A DNA stretch of 64,000 nucleotides from NCBI RefSeq assembly GCF_023094245.1, contig NZ_JALMEW010000001.1:623086-687085 (forward strand). Reading direction: 5' to 3'. Source of the DNA: Halomonas getboli (lineage in GTDB: Bacteria > Pseudomonadota > Gammaproteobacteria > Pseudomonadales > Halomonadaceae). The position numbers were made by a program, and so were the translations under genes. The notes under the pieces are model-generated. The model had not been told where the DNA came from, searched no databases, and worked only from the letters and a program-made list of their open reading frames with translations. Shown one piece after another: positions 1 to 9,264 of the stretch. Each line of letters opens with the position of its first letter. The stretch's first letter is position 1.

Positions 1-1
1 G

Positions 2-355
2 GACCCTCGCATCACTCGCGTCGGCAATGTCATTCGCAAGTACCGCATCGACGAGCTGCCCCAGCTGTTCAACGTGCTCAAGGGCGATATGAGCCTGATT
101 GGTCCGCGTCCCGAATCCATGAATCTGGCAGACTGGTATGAGAAAGACGTGCCGTTCTTCCACTATCGCCACGTCGTTCGCCCTGGCATTTCTGGCTGGG
201 CCCAAGTGGAGCAAGGCTATGCCGCCGAAGTGGAAGGCATGATCCGTAAGCTCGAGTATGACTTCTATTATATTAAGAACTTCTCGTTCTGGCTTGATGT
301 TTTGATTGCATTCCGCACGCTCAAAACGTTGGTTACTGGGTCTGGTTCTCGATAG
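2..355 (+). CDS. Initiating sugar-phosphate transferase, C-terminal part (partial)
   Basis: The frame is open from the window edge to a TAG at 353-355, so the 5' end lies outside. The visible 117 residues are the conserved catalytic end of the bacterial sugar transferase family (WcaJ/WbaP/PglC type), with DELPQLFNVLKGDMSLIGPR, then VRPGISGWAQVEQGY and a C-terminal YDFYYIKNFSFWLD block. Such enzymes move a hexose-1-phosphate onto undecaprenyl phosphate at the inner membrane and start a repeat unit. Base composition is GC-richer than the next six genes, so this looks like a conserved flank of a variable island. The sugar cannot be told from this fragment. Confidence 0.93.
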   Translation, partial: DPRITRVGNVIRKYRIDELPQLFNVLKGDMSLIGPRPESMNLADWYEKDVPFFHYRHVVRPGISGWAQVEQGYAAEVEGMIRKLEYDFYYIKNFSFWLDVLIAFRTLKTLVTGSGSR

Positions 356-397
356 CATCTCTTTAAAGTTTTTATTTTCCTTTCTCAAGGTGAAGGT

Positions 398-1675
398 TTG
401 AAAAATAAAGAGAAAAGCGTTTTTAGGAATATGCTTGTCTTAGCATTTGGTTCTGGAGCGGCAAAGTTAATAGGCCTTGCTGCTATCCCAGTGTTAACTA
501 GGCTATATAGCCCTGAAGACTTTGGTGTTTTATCAATATTTACAGCCGTTGTGACAATGGCTGCACCATTGATGACACTGCGTTATGCTGTTGCCGTACC
601 TCTTCCCAAAAGTGAAAAACTTGCTTTCGATATTTTTCTCCTGGCATGTTTTTTACTTTTTTTACTTTCAGTGCCTTTGGGGGTTTTTCTTTGGTTTTTT
701 TCTAGTTCGCTTTTCGAAATTTTAAATATCTCTGAGCTTAGTAAGTATTGGTGGTTGGCGTTCTTAGGTATACTTTTCGCGAGTTCATATGAGCTGTTAA
801 CTTTCTGGAGCACGCGCAAAAAAAAATTTTCATTAATAGCACAAAGCCAAATGTTGCAAATGGCTGCTGGCACTGCTGTTAAAGTTGTTTTCGGGTTTTT
901 ATATCCAACTCCAATGAGCCTAATGTCGGGCCATGTTTTTCAACTTGCAGGAGGCTCCCCGCTGCTTGCAAAGAGTTTTTTTTCCGATCTCAAGGAAAGC
1001 TATAGCTCATTCTCAAAAAAAAGGATGAAGTTTCTTTTTTTGTATTATAAGGAATATCCCTTTTTTAGACTTCCGGCGCAGTTTTTGTTTGTGTTTTCAT
1101 CTCAGTCACCTTTACTCTTTTTTTCGATGCTTTACGGGAGTTTTGAAACTGGCCAGTTTGGTTTGGCAATGTTGGCTGTCGGTTTACCAATCACCTTGCT
1201 TGGGAAAACAGCTGGTCAAGCATATTATGGTGAAATTGCTAGAGTTGGCCGTGAAAACCCAAAAAAAATCTATGAGATTACAAAATCTGTCGCGGTAAAA
1301 TCTACATTGTTCGGGGTTGTCCCTTCATTGTTGTTGTATTTTTTTAGTGGAAAAGCTTTTACAGTTTTTTTTGGAGAAGAATGGTCTACTGCTGGGGAGT
1401 ACTGCTCCTTGCTAGCTATTTTCTTAGTTCCGCAGTTTGTCTCAACATCTTTGGTAAATATATTCAGTGTTTTTAATCTCCAGAAATTGAATCTTGCTTT
1501 AAACTTGCTTCGTGCCTTAATGGTTGCGCTTGTGTTTTCTTCGGCCTATTTCTTTAGTTTTGATCCGATAAGGCTGATTCTTTTGTTCTCTTTCCTGCTA
1601 GTATTTTACTATTCGTTTTTCATGACTGTTATATTTTTTGTAGCAAAGAAGCGACTTTCTGATCCCTTGGAATGA
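398..1675 (+). CDS. wzx: Wzx-type oligosaccharide flippase (MATE/MOP superfamily)
   Basis: This 425-residue protein is almost entirely hydrophobic segments, about 12 predicted, with the family-typical N-terminal stretch near residues 10-40 (GSGAAKLIGLAAIPVLTRLY) followed by PEDFG. Flippases of this kind move undecaprenyl-linked repeat units across the inner membrane. The start is TTG at 398, preceded by AAGGTGAAGG; no in-frame ATG lies nearby. The gene is very AT-rich and contains A8-A9 runs (around 828-836, 1015-1022 and 1260-1268). It follows a sugar transferase and precedes the acetyltransferase by 3 bp. The flippase call is strong; substrate unknown. Confidence 0.9.
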   Translation: MKNKEKSVFRNMLVLAFGSGAAKLIGLAAIPVLTRLYSPEDFGVLSIFTAVVTMAAPLMTLRYAVAVPLPKSEKLAFDIFLLACFLLFLLSVPLGVFLWFFSSSLFEILNISELSKYWWLAFLGILFASSYELLTFWSTRKKKFSLIAQSQMLQMAAGTAVKVVFGFLYPTPMSLMSGHVFQLAGGSPLLAKSFFSDLKESYSSFSKKRMKFLFLYYKEYPFFRLPAQFLFVFSSQSPLLFFSMLYGSFETGQFGLAMLAVGLPITLLGKTAGQAYYGEIARVGRENPKKIYEITKSVAVKSTLFGVVPSLLLYFFSGKAFTVFFGEEWSTAGEYCSLLAIFLVPQFVSTSLVNIFSVFNLQKLNLALNLLRALMVALVFSSAYFFSFDPIRLILLFSFLLVFYYSFFMTVIFFVAKKRLSDPLE

Positions 1676-1678
1676 TTT

Positions 1679-2230
1679 ATGAAATTGTTGTCGAAAAAAA
1701 TAATTGGGATATGCTTTTATCCCGTTGTGAAAATAAAGCCTTTGTGGCGAAAAGCTGAAGGCTTGGCCTATATTAGACGTGTTAAAAATAAAGGTGAGCG
1801 TTGCGTTTTTGAAGGTGGTGGAGATATTATTGACCCAGAAAAACTAATTCTTGGATGCCATGTTTATATTGGCAGAGGTTTTTTCATAAGAGCTACTGGC
1901 GGCGTCTTTGTTGGAGATTATACCCATATTTCAAGAAACGTAACAATACATACAGTTAACCACAATAAAAACGGGAAATTGTTGCCATATGATAGGCAAG
2001 ATATTGTAAAACCTATAAATATTGGCAGTTATGTCTGGGTTGGAATGAATTCGAACATTCTGCAAGGTGTGACAATTGGTGATGGGGCGATAATTGGAAT
2101 GGGGGCAACTGTCACAAAGGATGTTGGTCCTGGAGAAATCGTGGTTGGTGCTTCTCAAAGAGTTGTTGGGTCGAGAGATGATCGTCACACTATAGAACTT
2201 GTTAGAAATGGTAGTTATTTGAAGTTATAA
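1679..2230 (+). CDS. Hexapeptide-repeat acyltransferase (LbetaH, WcaF/NodL-like)
   Basis: A 183-residue protein with repeated [LIV]G-x4 turns that form a left-handed beta helix (roughly residues 55-165). It carries the acetyltransferase signature with a likely catalytic His in HTVNHNKNG near residue 90 and the closing block WVGMNSNILQGVTIGDGAIIG. Such enzymes O- or N-acetylate sugars of the repeat unit using acetyl-CoA. The start ATG lies 3 bp after the flippase stop, so translation is probably coupled. It shares the AT-rich composition of the island. The acceptor sugar cannot be read from sequence. Confidence 0.85.
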   Translation: MKLLSKKIIGICFYPVVKIKPLWRKAEGLAYIRRVKNKGERCVFEGGGDIIDPEKLILGCHVYIGRGFFIRATGGVFVGDYTHISRNVTIHTVNHNKNGKLLPYDRQDIVKPINIGSYVWVGMNSNILQGVTIGDGAIIGMGATVTKDVGPGEIVVGASQRVVGSRDDRHTIELVRNGSYLKL

Positions 2231-2285
2231 ACTTTCTGTCTGCGCTTAATGACTTGATTATTATATTTAAACCTTAGCCATAAGA

Positions 2286-3392
2286 TTGAATATGTCCAAC
2301 CGGAAAGAAAAAATCATATTGCATGGTGCATTCCAGAATGAAAATTTTGGAGACACATTGCTTCTATCTATCTTTTCTAAGAAAGTGAAAGAGCTAGACG
2401 CTGGCTTGCAAATTCTTGGCTCTAATGTTAGTAGCCATGCTGCTTCCTTTTGCGGTATTGAAAAAGCAAGCTTTTTTGATAAAGTTAATCCAAGAAATCC
2501 ATTCATATACTGTGGCGGCGGCTACTTCGGAGAGCGCAAGCATAAGAAAAATAAGTGGGGTGTTAATTTACTATTGCGTCACCTTTGGGTCGGGGTTTTA
2601 TCAGCCGCTTTAAAGAGAAAATACGCAATTTTGGCCACTGGTTTTGGGTCGTTATCACTGCTTTGGTATAGATTGCCAGCTATTTATGTAGTAAATAAAG
2701 CTTCACGTGTTTGTTTTAGAGATGCTGAGTCAGTTGATTTTTATAACGATTATAGTGGGATGAGAGAGGTAGATCTTGTTGCTGATGCAGTTCTTTCTCT
2801 AGAAAAGTCCGAACTATATGATGCAGTGGGAGTTGAGAGGTCTGATCTAAAGGAGTTTTCAGGTGATAATCAAAGAAGGTTAGTTATCCACCTCCCCGGC
2901 ACTGCGAACGACCAGTTTCAAAGAAAGATGATAGCTTCATCTGCCAATAAAGTTTTGCAAAAGTTCCCTGCTTTGAAAGTGGTAGCTATTTCGGATAACT
3001 CTTTCAATAAAGAGCAGGATTTTTTCTCTTGGCTAAATGTCAAAGATGTTGAATGCAAACCATTCACCGGCCCAAAGAGATTGTTGGAAGAGATAGACGA
3101 GTCGGACTATGTTATAACAACTAAGCTGCATGTCGGTATATGTGCGGCTGTACTTGAAAAGAGAGTTTTGTCGTTTGCGTCTCATCCTAAAACGAAACGG
3201 TTTTACGATCAGATTGGAAGAAGGGAGTTACACAGAGAGATACACTCTGTTAATAGTCTTCAACTGGAACGCTCTCTTGAAATGTTTTTGAGTGATGATG
3301 TCCTCCCTGCTAAGATCCCGTCCAAAGTGAAGTCTATGGCAAGTGAAACATGGGAAGTCCTAGAAGAATTTATTGATAACAGTAAAGCATGA
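2286..3392 (+). CDS. Polysaccharide pyruvyl transferase family protein
   Basis: A 368-residue soluble protein starting with the family pattern LHGAFQNENFGDTLLL, then CGGGYFGE near residue 77 and the C-terminal TTKLHVGICAAV with the conserved His. Family members (CsaB, WcaK, GumL) add pyruvate ketals to sugars from phosphoenolpyruvate. The marked start is TTG 2286; ATG 2292 is two codons inside and equally plausible. A 55-bp gap separates it from the acetyltransferase and the next frame opens 3 bp after its stop. A pyruvylated, acidic repeat unit fits with the uronate genes downstream. Confidence 0.83.
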   Translation: MNMSNRKEKIILHGAFQNENFGDTLLLSIFSKKVKELDAGLQILGSNVSSHAASFCGIEKASFFDKVNPRNPFIYCGGGYFGERKHKKNKWGVNLLLRHLWVGVLSAALKRKYAILATGFGSLSLLWYRLPAIYVVNKASRVCFRDAESVDFYNDYSGMREVDLVADAVLSLEKSELYDAVGVERSDLKEFSGDNQRRLVIHLPGTANDQFQRKMIASSANKVLQKFPALKVVAISDNSFNKEQDFFSWLNVKDVECKPFTGPKRLLEEIDESDYVITTKLHVGICAAVLEKRVLSFASHPKTKRFYDQIGRRELHREIHSVNSLQLERSLEMFLSDDVLPAKIPSKVKSMASETWEVLEEFIDNSKA

Positions 3393-3434
3393 GAGGTGGC
3401 TATTTTTTTCTTCTTAGCTGAGGGGAGGGGGGCA

Positions 3435-4589
3435 ATGCTGGGAATAAAAGATCAGTTTATTTGCACAGTATTGTTTTTTTCGGTTCTTGCGGCAACTTTT
3501 GTTAGTGACTTCGTTGTTTTAGAAAGTATCCCAGCTTTCTACCTGTGTTGGTTTTTTATCATAGCTCTTCGATTTATTTTTAAAATACAGTATAAAAAGA
3601 GTGAGTTTTATTCCCAGGCATCCTTGGTATGCTTGTTGTCTCCGCTTTTTTTTAATGAAGCTTTTTCCGGAGCGTTTTATGCAAATGCATTTGCCTTTAC
3701 GGTGCTGTATGTAAATGTGATTTACGTTCTTCCATGTTTTTTCAAAAGGCCTGGTTTCTTTTATTTTTTGTGCTTGTTTGTGCTTTTTTTGTTGTCTATT
3801 TTTTCGCTTTATTCGATTTTATTTGAGAACGGTCGGGCTCATATTTTGTTCGGTCCGAATGTTCTTTATAGGATTTATGTTTTCATTTTTGCGCTTTCAA
3901 CTTTGTCGATATTTTTAAATAAAGGCGATTCAGGAGTGGCTCTAAGCGGGCAGTTTTGGCTGCTTTTTGTTCTTTTTTCATTGTGTATTACTGCTACAGG
4001 TTCACGTGGTGCTCTGTTGTCCGCTTTTTTATCATTACTCTACTTGGTGATAAACAAGAAGGAGTTTTTCGGGAAGCGGTTTGCTTTTTTGAAGAGCTTT
4101 GTTTTTTATATGCTGGTCTCTAGCCTTCTCGCTTATGTTTTTTATTCTTACTATGACGTTATATGGAGATTGATTTACTTTAATTTAGATAACAATAGTG
4201 AAGCTGCCAGGGTGAGTTTTTACAAAACATCCATCGATTATTTTTTTTCAGGACAAGGTCTATCTCTTTTCTTGGGGAGGGGGAGTTTAGAATATATCGC
4301 TAACTTTGGTTATTATCCTCATAGTTTTTTTGTTGAGGCGCTTGCTTATGGCGGGTTGCTGTTTTCTTTCTTAGCGTTATTTTCTTATCTTTCTTATGGG
4401 TTGTTCTGCTTGAAAAGTATCATGAGGTGTTGGGTCGTTTTCCCTTACCTAGGAATTTTCTTTGGTGCTCTAGTTTCAGGAGATCTTTTGTATAATTATC
4501 CCGTTTTTTCGCTTTCGGCCTCATTGTTGTTTTCCTGTTTTGTTGTAAAGGATGGTTATTTTTCTTTTGACCGAGGTGGCTGTGTTTAA
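3435..4589 (+). CDS. wzy: O-antigen polymerase-like membrane protein (Wzy type)
   Basis: About 384 residues with 10 or more hydrophobic segments and a periplasmic-loop-like stretch around residues 240-300 (NNSEAARVSFYKTSIDYFF, then PHSFFVEALAYGGL). PHSFFVEAL resembles the HN-x-F/hydrophobic motif of the Wzy/O-antigen ligase superfamily. I chose ATG 3435 because AGGGGAGGGGGG sits just upstream; a GTG at 3396 is in frame but has no clear ribosome site. In an island with Wzx, a Wzy role (polymerising flipped repeat units in the periplasm) is the natural inference, though sequence conservation is low for this family. Confidence 0.75.
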   Translation: MLGIKDQFICTVLFFSVLAATFVSDFVVLESIPAFYLCWFFIIALRFIFKIQYKKSEFYSQASLVCLLSPLFFNEAFSGAFYANAFAFTVLYVNVIYVLPCFFKRPGFFYFLCLFVLFLLSIFSLYSILFENGRAHILFGPNVLYRIYVFIFALSTLSIFLNKGDSGVALSGQFWLLFVLFSLCITATGSRGALLSAFLSLLYLVINKKEFFGKRFAFLKSFVFYMLVSSLLAYVFYSYYDVIWRLIYFNLDNNSEAARVSFYKTSIDYFFSGQGLSLFLGRGSLEYIANFGYYPHSFFVEALAYGGLLFSFLALFSYLSYGLFCLKSIMRCWVVFPYLGIFFGALVSGDLLYNYPVFSLSASLLFSCFVVKDGYFSFDRGGCV

Positions 4590-5682
4590 AATAGCGCATG
4601 TTGGTGATTTTTATAGTAACCGAGTGACAGGGCCTCGTAATTCTGTTACCTGTTTGTCTAGGTCTTTGAATTTAATCAATGGCGTTGTCTCAGATGTTTT
4701 TAGCCTTTCTGAAGATTGCGAGTTTGTCTTCAATGAGCAGAAAGTTTCTTCCGCCTGTTTAAGAAAAATCATTCAGTATGATGCCGTGGTTTTTTCGTCT
4801 TTTTATAGCACAAAATCCGTGTCTATGGGGCGGAGTTTAGTAAAAGCAGGTGTTCCATACTTTATTTCGCCTAGAAGTTCTTTTATGAAGGAAGGTCTAA
4901 GAAAGTCTTATTTCAAAAAAAAGGCTTTCAATCTTCTTAAAGGACGGCGATTTGTTCAGCAGGCATCCGGTTTGCACTTTTTAACTCGTGAAGAATATGA
5001 AAACTCTTCTCGGTTTTTTCGGAAAGGGGTGCCTTTTTTTTGTCCTAATGGGGTTTATAGCAAAAGTAGTGATGGCTTTTTGCCTAAGCCGGTTTTAAAA
5101 GAAGCCATGGTCAATGGTGGCGAAATTGTACTTGGCTTTTTAGGTCGATATGATACTCACCATAAAGGTTTGGATATTCTTCTGAAGGCTTTGTTTGAAT
5201 GCTCTAGTTTTATGAGAGATAAGAAGTGTAGAATTGTTTTGTATGGCCCCGATTATCGTAATGGAAAAGAAAAGATTAAAAAGTTAATATCTGGTCTTGG
5301 CATTGGTGATTTGGTTGAAGTTAATGGTCCTTTATTTGGGGCCGAAAAGGATGAGTTCTATCGAAGGTGTGATTTTTTTCTTCACACCTCCCGTTATGAA
5401 GGTCAGCCTCAGGCCGTAATGGATGCTATGGCTTTAGGGGTTCCCGTGTTGGTATCCAAAGGTACAAATTTAGTTTCATACATAAATGAGTATGACGCTG
5501 GGTTTGACATTGGAAAAGAAGCTAGTGAAGTTTCTGAAGGTATAATTAGAGCGGTCAGTCTTGACGGAGAGTCTTATAAGAAGAAGTCTGAGAATTCTTT
5601 TCTATGTGCTAGCCAAAATTTTTGCTGGGACGAGGCAGCCAAGGTTTTCTATCAAAACATGAGAGATCTGAGTGGCAAGTGA
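4582..5682 (+). CDS. Glycosyltransferase family 4-type (GT-B fold)
   Basis: A GT-B glycosyltransferase with an N-terminal IAHVGDF start, an early acceptor-domain region with SPRSSFMKEG, and the C-terminal nucleotide-sugar site: LGFLGRYDTHHKGLDILL near residue 190 and HTSRYEGQPQAVMDAMALGVPVL (in two parts, E-x7-E type) near 270. The frame opens at ATG 4552, but GTG 4582 gives the family N-terminus and has GAGGTGG just upstream; either start overlaps the polymerase gene. It probably adds one sugar of the repeat unit in the cytoplasm. Donor and linkage unknown. Confidence 0.82.
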   Translation: MFKIAHVGDFYSNRVTGPRNSVTCLSRSLNLINGVVSDVFSLSEDCEFVFNEQKVSSACLRKIIQYDAVVFSSFYSTKSVSMGRSLVKAGVPYFISPRSSFMKEGLRKSYFKKKAFNLLKGRRFVQQASGLHFLTREEYENSSRFFRKGVPFFCPNGVYSKSSDGFLPKPVLKEAMVNGGEIVLGFLGRYDTHHKGLDILLKALFECSSFMRDKKCRIVLYGPDYRNGKEKIKKLISGLGIGDLVEVNGPLFGAEKDEFYRRCDFFLHTSRYEGQPQAVMDAMALGVPVLVSKGTNLVSYINEYDAGFDIGKEASEVSEGIIRAVSLDGESYKKKSENSFLCASQNFCWDEAAKVFYQNMRDLSGK

Positions 5683-5719
5683 CATAATCGTTATGTTTTT
5701 TTGAATTTTTGGAGGGGTT

Positions 5720-6478
5720 ATGCCAGAGGTCAGTATCGTAATGCCCATTCATAATTCTGAGGATTACGTTGGGCGAGCAATTGACTCTGTTTTTGATCAG
5801 ACCTTTTTAGACTGGGAGTTGCTTGTAGTTGACGATGCTTCATCTGATGCATCTCTATCCCTAGTGAAAGAAAAAATTGGGGAAGATGCCAGGGTAAGAG
5901 TGCATGCCTTTGAGGAAAATAAAGGCGCAGCTGTTGCCAGGAATCATGCTATTAGCAAAGCAAAAGGTCGATATATTGCCTTCCTGGATTCAGATGACTT
6001 ATGGCTTCCTGGAAAGTTGAAAACACAGCTTGATTTCATGAAAAAAAATAATGCTTCATTTGTTTTTTCTTCATATAGGAGAGTGGACGAACTTGGTGAC
6101 GAGATTGGTGTAGTTAAAGCCCCGGAGAAAGCTGCTTATAATGATATATTGAAATCATGTTCCATTGGGTGTTTGACTGTGGTTTATGATACAAGTGTGC
6201 TTGGCAAAGTCGAGATGCCTTTAATACGCAAGCGACAAGATTTGGCTCTTTGGTTGCGCCTTTTGAAGGTTACTCAGTATGCTTATGGAGTTCCGCATGT
6301 CTTGGCTGAGTATACTGTGCGAAAAGGTTCTATTTCTTCAGATAAAAAAGTTGCTGCTTGTTATCAGTGGAAGGTTTATCGAGAGATTGAAGGGCTTAAT
6401 CTGTTTAAAAGCGTATATTTCTTTTTGAATTATGCTGCGCAAGGTGTCTTTCGGAGAATGATGTTCTTCAGAAGGTAG
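5720..6478 (+). CDS. Glycosyltransferase family 2 (GT-A fold)
   Basis: 252 residues with the GT2 core: VSIVMPIHNSEDYVGRAIDS at the N terminus, VVDDASSDAS (nucleotide-binding Asp pair) near residue 37, NKGAAVARNHAI and the metal-binding FLDSDDLW near 90. ATG 5720 is preceded by GGAGGGG with good spacing. It is the last AT-rich gene of the island; composition changes within the following 30 bp. Role: transfer of one sugar to the lipid-linked repeat unit on the cytoplasmic face. Confidence 0.88.
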   Translation: MPEVSIVMPIHNSEDYVGRAIDSVFDQTFLDWELLVVDDASSDASLSLVKEKIGEDARVRVHAFEENKGAAVARNHAISKAKGRYIAFLDSDDLWLPGKLKTQLDFMKKNNASFVFSSYRRVDELGDEIGVVKAPEKAAYNDILKSCSIGCLTVVYDTSVLGKVEMPLIRKRQDLALWLRLLKVTQYAYGVPHVLAEYTVRKGSISSDKKVAACYQWKVYREIEGLNLFKSVYFFLNYAAQGVFRRMMFFRR

Positions 6479-6505
6479 CTTGTTGCTCAATATTGAGATT
6501 TCCTC

Positions 6506-7510
6506 ATGATTATCCTAGTTACTGGTGTGGCCGGATTTATAGGCCATGCTGTGGCCAAAAATCTCTCAGCTCAAGGCCTCCAAATCGTCGGCATCGATAA
6601 CCTTAACGATTATTACGATGTGTCTCTCAAGCAGGCCCGTTTGGACGATCTTGCTGATTGCGACGATATCACCTTTGTCGAACTCGACCTGGCTGATCGA
6701 AAGGGCATGGCAGCCCTGTTTGCCGAATACGACTTCGACCGGGTGATACATCTGGCGGCTCAAGCCGGGGTTCGCTACTCGCTTGAGAACCCTCACGCCT
6801 ATGCCGACTCGAATTTGATTGGGCATCTCAACGTGCTGGAGGGGTGTCGCCATCACGGCGTCGAGCATCTCGTGTATGCGTCGTCCAGCTCTGTCTATGG
6901 CATGAACGACAAGGTACCCTTCGCTACCTCGGATAACGTGGATCACCCCGTCAGTCTCTATGCGGCCACCAAGAAGGCCAATGAGCTGATGGCGCATACC
7001 TATTCGCACCTTTACGACATCCCCACGACCGGCTTGCGGTTCTTCACCGTCTATGGCCCTTGGGGGCGTCCGGACATGGCGATGTTCAAGTTCACCAAGG
7101 CGATTCTGGAAGGGCGGCCGATCGACGTCTTCAACCACGGTGACATGTCACGCGACTTCACCTACATCGACGATATCGTCGAAGGCGTGGTACGTATCCT
7201 GGATTTTGTGCCCGGTCGTGATGACGCTGGTACGTCTCATGAGGCGCCAGACACCAGCGGTGCGCCTTATGCCCTTTACAACATCGGGCACGGGAGCCCG
7301 GTGAGCCTGATGGACTTCGTGCATGCCGTAGAAGCCGCGACGGGCAAGACGGCCGAATACAATTTCATGCCGATGCAGCCCGGAGACGTGCCGCGTACCT
7401 TCGCTGATACTCAGGCTTTGTTCGAGGCTACCAGCTATCGCCCTCAGGTCGGCGTGGAAGAGGGCGCGCGCCGATTTGTCGATTGGTACCGCTCATACTA
7501 TCAAATCTGA
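6506..7510 (+). CDS. NAD-dependent epimerase, probable UDP-glucuronate 4-epimerase
   Basis: A 334-residue short-chain dehydrogenase/reductase of the extended type. It has the Rossmann motif TGVAGFIGHAVA at residue 6, SSSSVYG with the catalytic Ser/Thr region near 128, and YAATKKANE giving the Tyr-x3-Lys pair near 152-156. The DNLNDYYDVSLKQARL block and RFFTVYGPWGRPDMA are typical of UDP-glucuronate/UDP-galacturonate 4-epimerases. The next gene makes UDP-glucuronate, which supports a UDP-galacturonate product. GC content is much higher than in the preceding genes, so this begins the conserved downstream flank. Confidence 0.88.
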   Translation: MIILVTGVAGFIGHAVAKNLSAQGLQIVGIDNLNDYYDVSLKQARLDDLADCDDITFVELDLADRKGMAALFAEYDFDRVIHLAAQAGVRYSLENPHAYADSNLIGHLNVLEGCRHHGVEHLVYASSSSVYGMNDKVPFATSDNVDHPVSLYAATKKANELMAHTYSHLYDIPTTGLRFFTVYGPWGRPDMAMFKFTKAILEGRPIDVFNHGDMSRDFTYIDDIVEGVVRILDFVPGRDDAGTSHEAPDTSGAPYALYNIGHGSPVSLMDFVHAVEAATGKTAEYNFMPMQPGDVPRTFADTQALFEATSYRPQVGVEEGARRFVDWYRSYYQI

Positions 7511-7616
7511 TTTCAGCCCTATTTGATCTATATATTTCAAAGTGCTTATGCCATCTTTGGCAATAGAAGGCTGAGTAGAAGAACGGTCAGCAGTAGCGCG
7601 CAAGGGAGTCAAAGGA

Positions 7617-8963
7617 ATGAAAATCACCATCTTCGGTACGGGCTACGTTGGCCTGGTCACCGGCACCTGCCTGGCCGATGTGGGTCACGAGGTGATGTGC
7701 ATGGACGTGGACGAGGGCAAGATCGCCCGGCTGCGCGATGGCGAGATCCCCATTTACGAGCCGGGGCTCGAGTCGATGGTGCGGCATAACGTCGAGGCGG
7801 GGCGCCTGCAGTTCACGACCGATGCCAAGGCGGCCGTGGCCTTCGGTACCCTTCAGTTCATCGCCGTGGGCACGCCGCCGGACGAAGACGGCAGTGCCGA
7901 TCTGACGTATGTGCTGGCGGTGGCCAATACCATCGGCGAACACATGGACGCGTATAAGGTGGTCGTCGACAAATCCACGGTGCCGGTGGGGACTGCCGAT
8001 CGCGTGCAGGCGGCGGTTGCCAGTGCCCTCGATCAGCGCGGCGTGAAGCTCGACTTCGACGTGTGCTCCAACCCCGAATTCCTCAAGGAAGGCGCCGCCA
8101 TCGAGGACTTTTCCCACGGCGCCCGCATCGTGGTCGGCACCGAGGCCGAGCGCGTTCGCGAGCTGATGCGCGAGTGTTACGCGCCTTACAATCGCCACCA
8201 TGAAAAGCTGATGTTCATGGACGTGCGTGCCGCCGAGCTGACCAAGTACGCGGCCAACGCCATGCTGGCGACCAAGATCAGCTTCATGAACGAGATCGCC
8301 AATCTGGCCGAGCGCCTGGGTGCCGACGTGGAGCAGGTGCGCCGCGGCATCGGCAGTGATCCGCGCATCGGCTATCACTTCATCTACCCGGGCTGTGGCT
8401 ACGGCGGCTCATGCTTCCCCAAGGACGTGCAGGCGCTGGCTCGTACCGCCGGTGACGTGGACTACCCGGCCGAGCTGCTCACCGCCGTGGAAGCCGTGAA
8501 CCGGCGCCAGAAGGACACCCTGTTCGCCAAGCTGAGCCAGGCCTTCGACGGCGACCTGAACGGCAAGACCATCGCCCTGTGGGGCCTGGCGTTCAAGCCC
8601 AACACCGATGACATGCGCGATGCGCCCAGCCGTACGCTGATGGAAGCGCTGTGGGCGGCCGGCGCCACCGTGCAGGCGTACGACCCCGAGGCGATGAAGG
8701 AATGCCGCCGGATCTATGGCGAGCGCGATGACCTGGTGCTGGTGGCCGATCGTATCCAGGCGGTGAAGGGTGCCGACGCGCTGGTGATCTGCACCGAATG
8801 GAAGGAGTTCCGCACTGTCGACTTCGCCTGGCTGAAAGACCAACTGGTCATGCCGGTGGTGATCGACGGCCGTAATCTGTTCGACCCCGAAACCGTGAAG
8901 GGCGCAGGGCTGATGTACTACGCCGTGGGGCGAGGAGATTCGCTCGTGTCGCTGACGACCTGA
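7617..8963 (+). CDS. ugd: UDP-glucose 6-dehydrogenase
   Basis: 448 residues matching the full length of the family. The NAD-binding [16 protein letters not shown] is at residue 4, the substrate region [15 protein letters not shown] near 141, and the catalytic cysteine lies in [12 protein letters not shown] near 260. The C-terminal UDP-binding domain has [17 protein letters not shown] near 320. It oxidises UDP-glucose twice to UDP-glucuronate with NAD+. ATG 7617 follows AAGGAATG closely; the upstream AAGGGAG gives the ribosome site. A strong hairpin terminator follows, ending this transcription unit. Confidence 0.97.
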   Translation: MKITIFGTGYVGLVTGTCLADVGHEVMCMDVDEGKIARLRDGEIPIYEPGLESMVRHNVEAGRLQFTTDAKAAVAFGTLQFIAVGTPPDEDGSADLTYVLAVANTIGEHMDAYKVVVDKSTVPVGTADRVQAAVASALDQRGVKLDFDVCSNPEFLKEGAAIEDFSHGARIVVGTEAERVRELMRECYAPYNRHHEKLMFMDVRAAELTKYAANAMLATKISFMNEIANLAERLGADVEQVRRGIGSDPRIGYHFIYPGCGYGGSCFPKDVQALARTAGDVDYPAELLTAVEAVNRRQKDTLFAKLSQAFDGDLNGKTIALWGLAFKPNTDDMRDAPSRTLMEALWAAGATVQAYDPEAMKECRRIYGERDDLVLVADRIQAVKGADALVICTEWKEFRTVDFAWLKDQLVMPVVIDGRNLFDPETVKGAGLMYYAVGRGDSLVSLTT

Positions 8964-8982
8964 TCTTCTCCGACTCATGGCG

Positions 8983-9023
8983 ACGGCGCCCGGCTCAGTG
9001 CTCTGAGCCGGGCGCCGTTGTTT
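8983..9023 (+). terminator. Rho-independent terminator after ugd
   Basis: A perfect 15-bp GC-rich stem (8984-8998 with 9003-9017) closes a 4-nt loop, TGCT, and is followed by TTGTTTG on the plus strand. It lies 20 bp after the ugd stop. Confidence 0.85.
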
Positions 9024-9264
9024 GTGGCTGGCCACTTGGGCTGTTGGGGTTGCCTGGGAGACGCCGTTCTCGTGAGAGGTCTTGCCGTCGTTACCCCGGG
9101 CGGCGTGGGAGTGGCATCCAGGTGGATGTTAGTGAGATGTCATCATGTCGGAAGCCACATCGACGCCCTTGGCCGCGGCCATGAACGGTGCCGCCCCAGG
9201 CATGTCAGACGAGCTTTGGCATCATGTGATTATGGGGCCGATTCCCCATTGATGAGGAAAGAGG

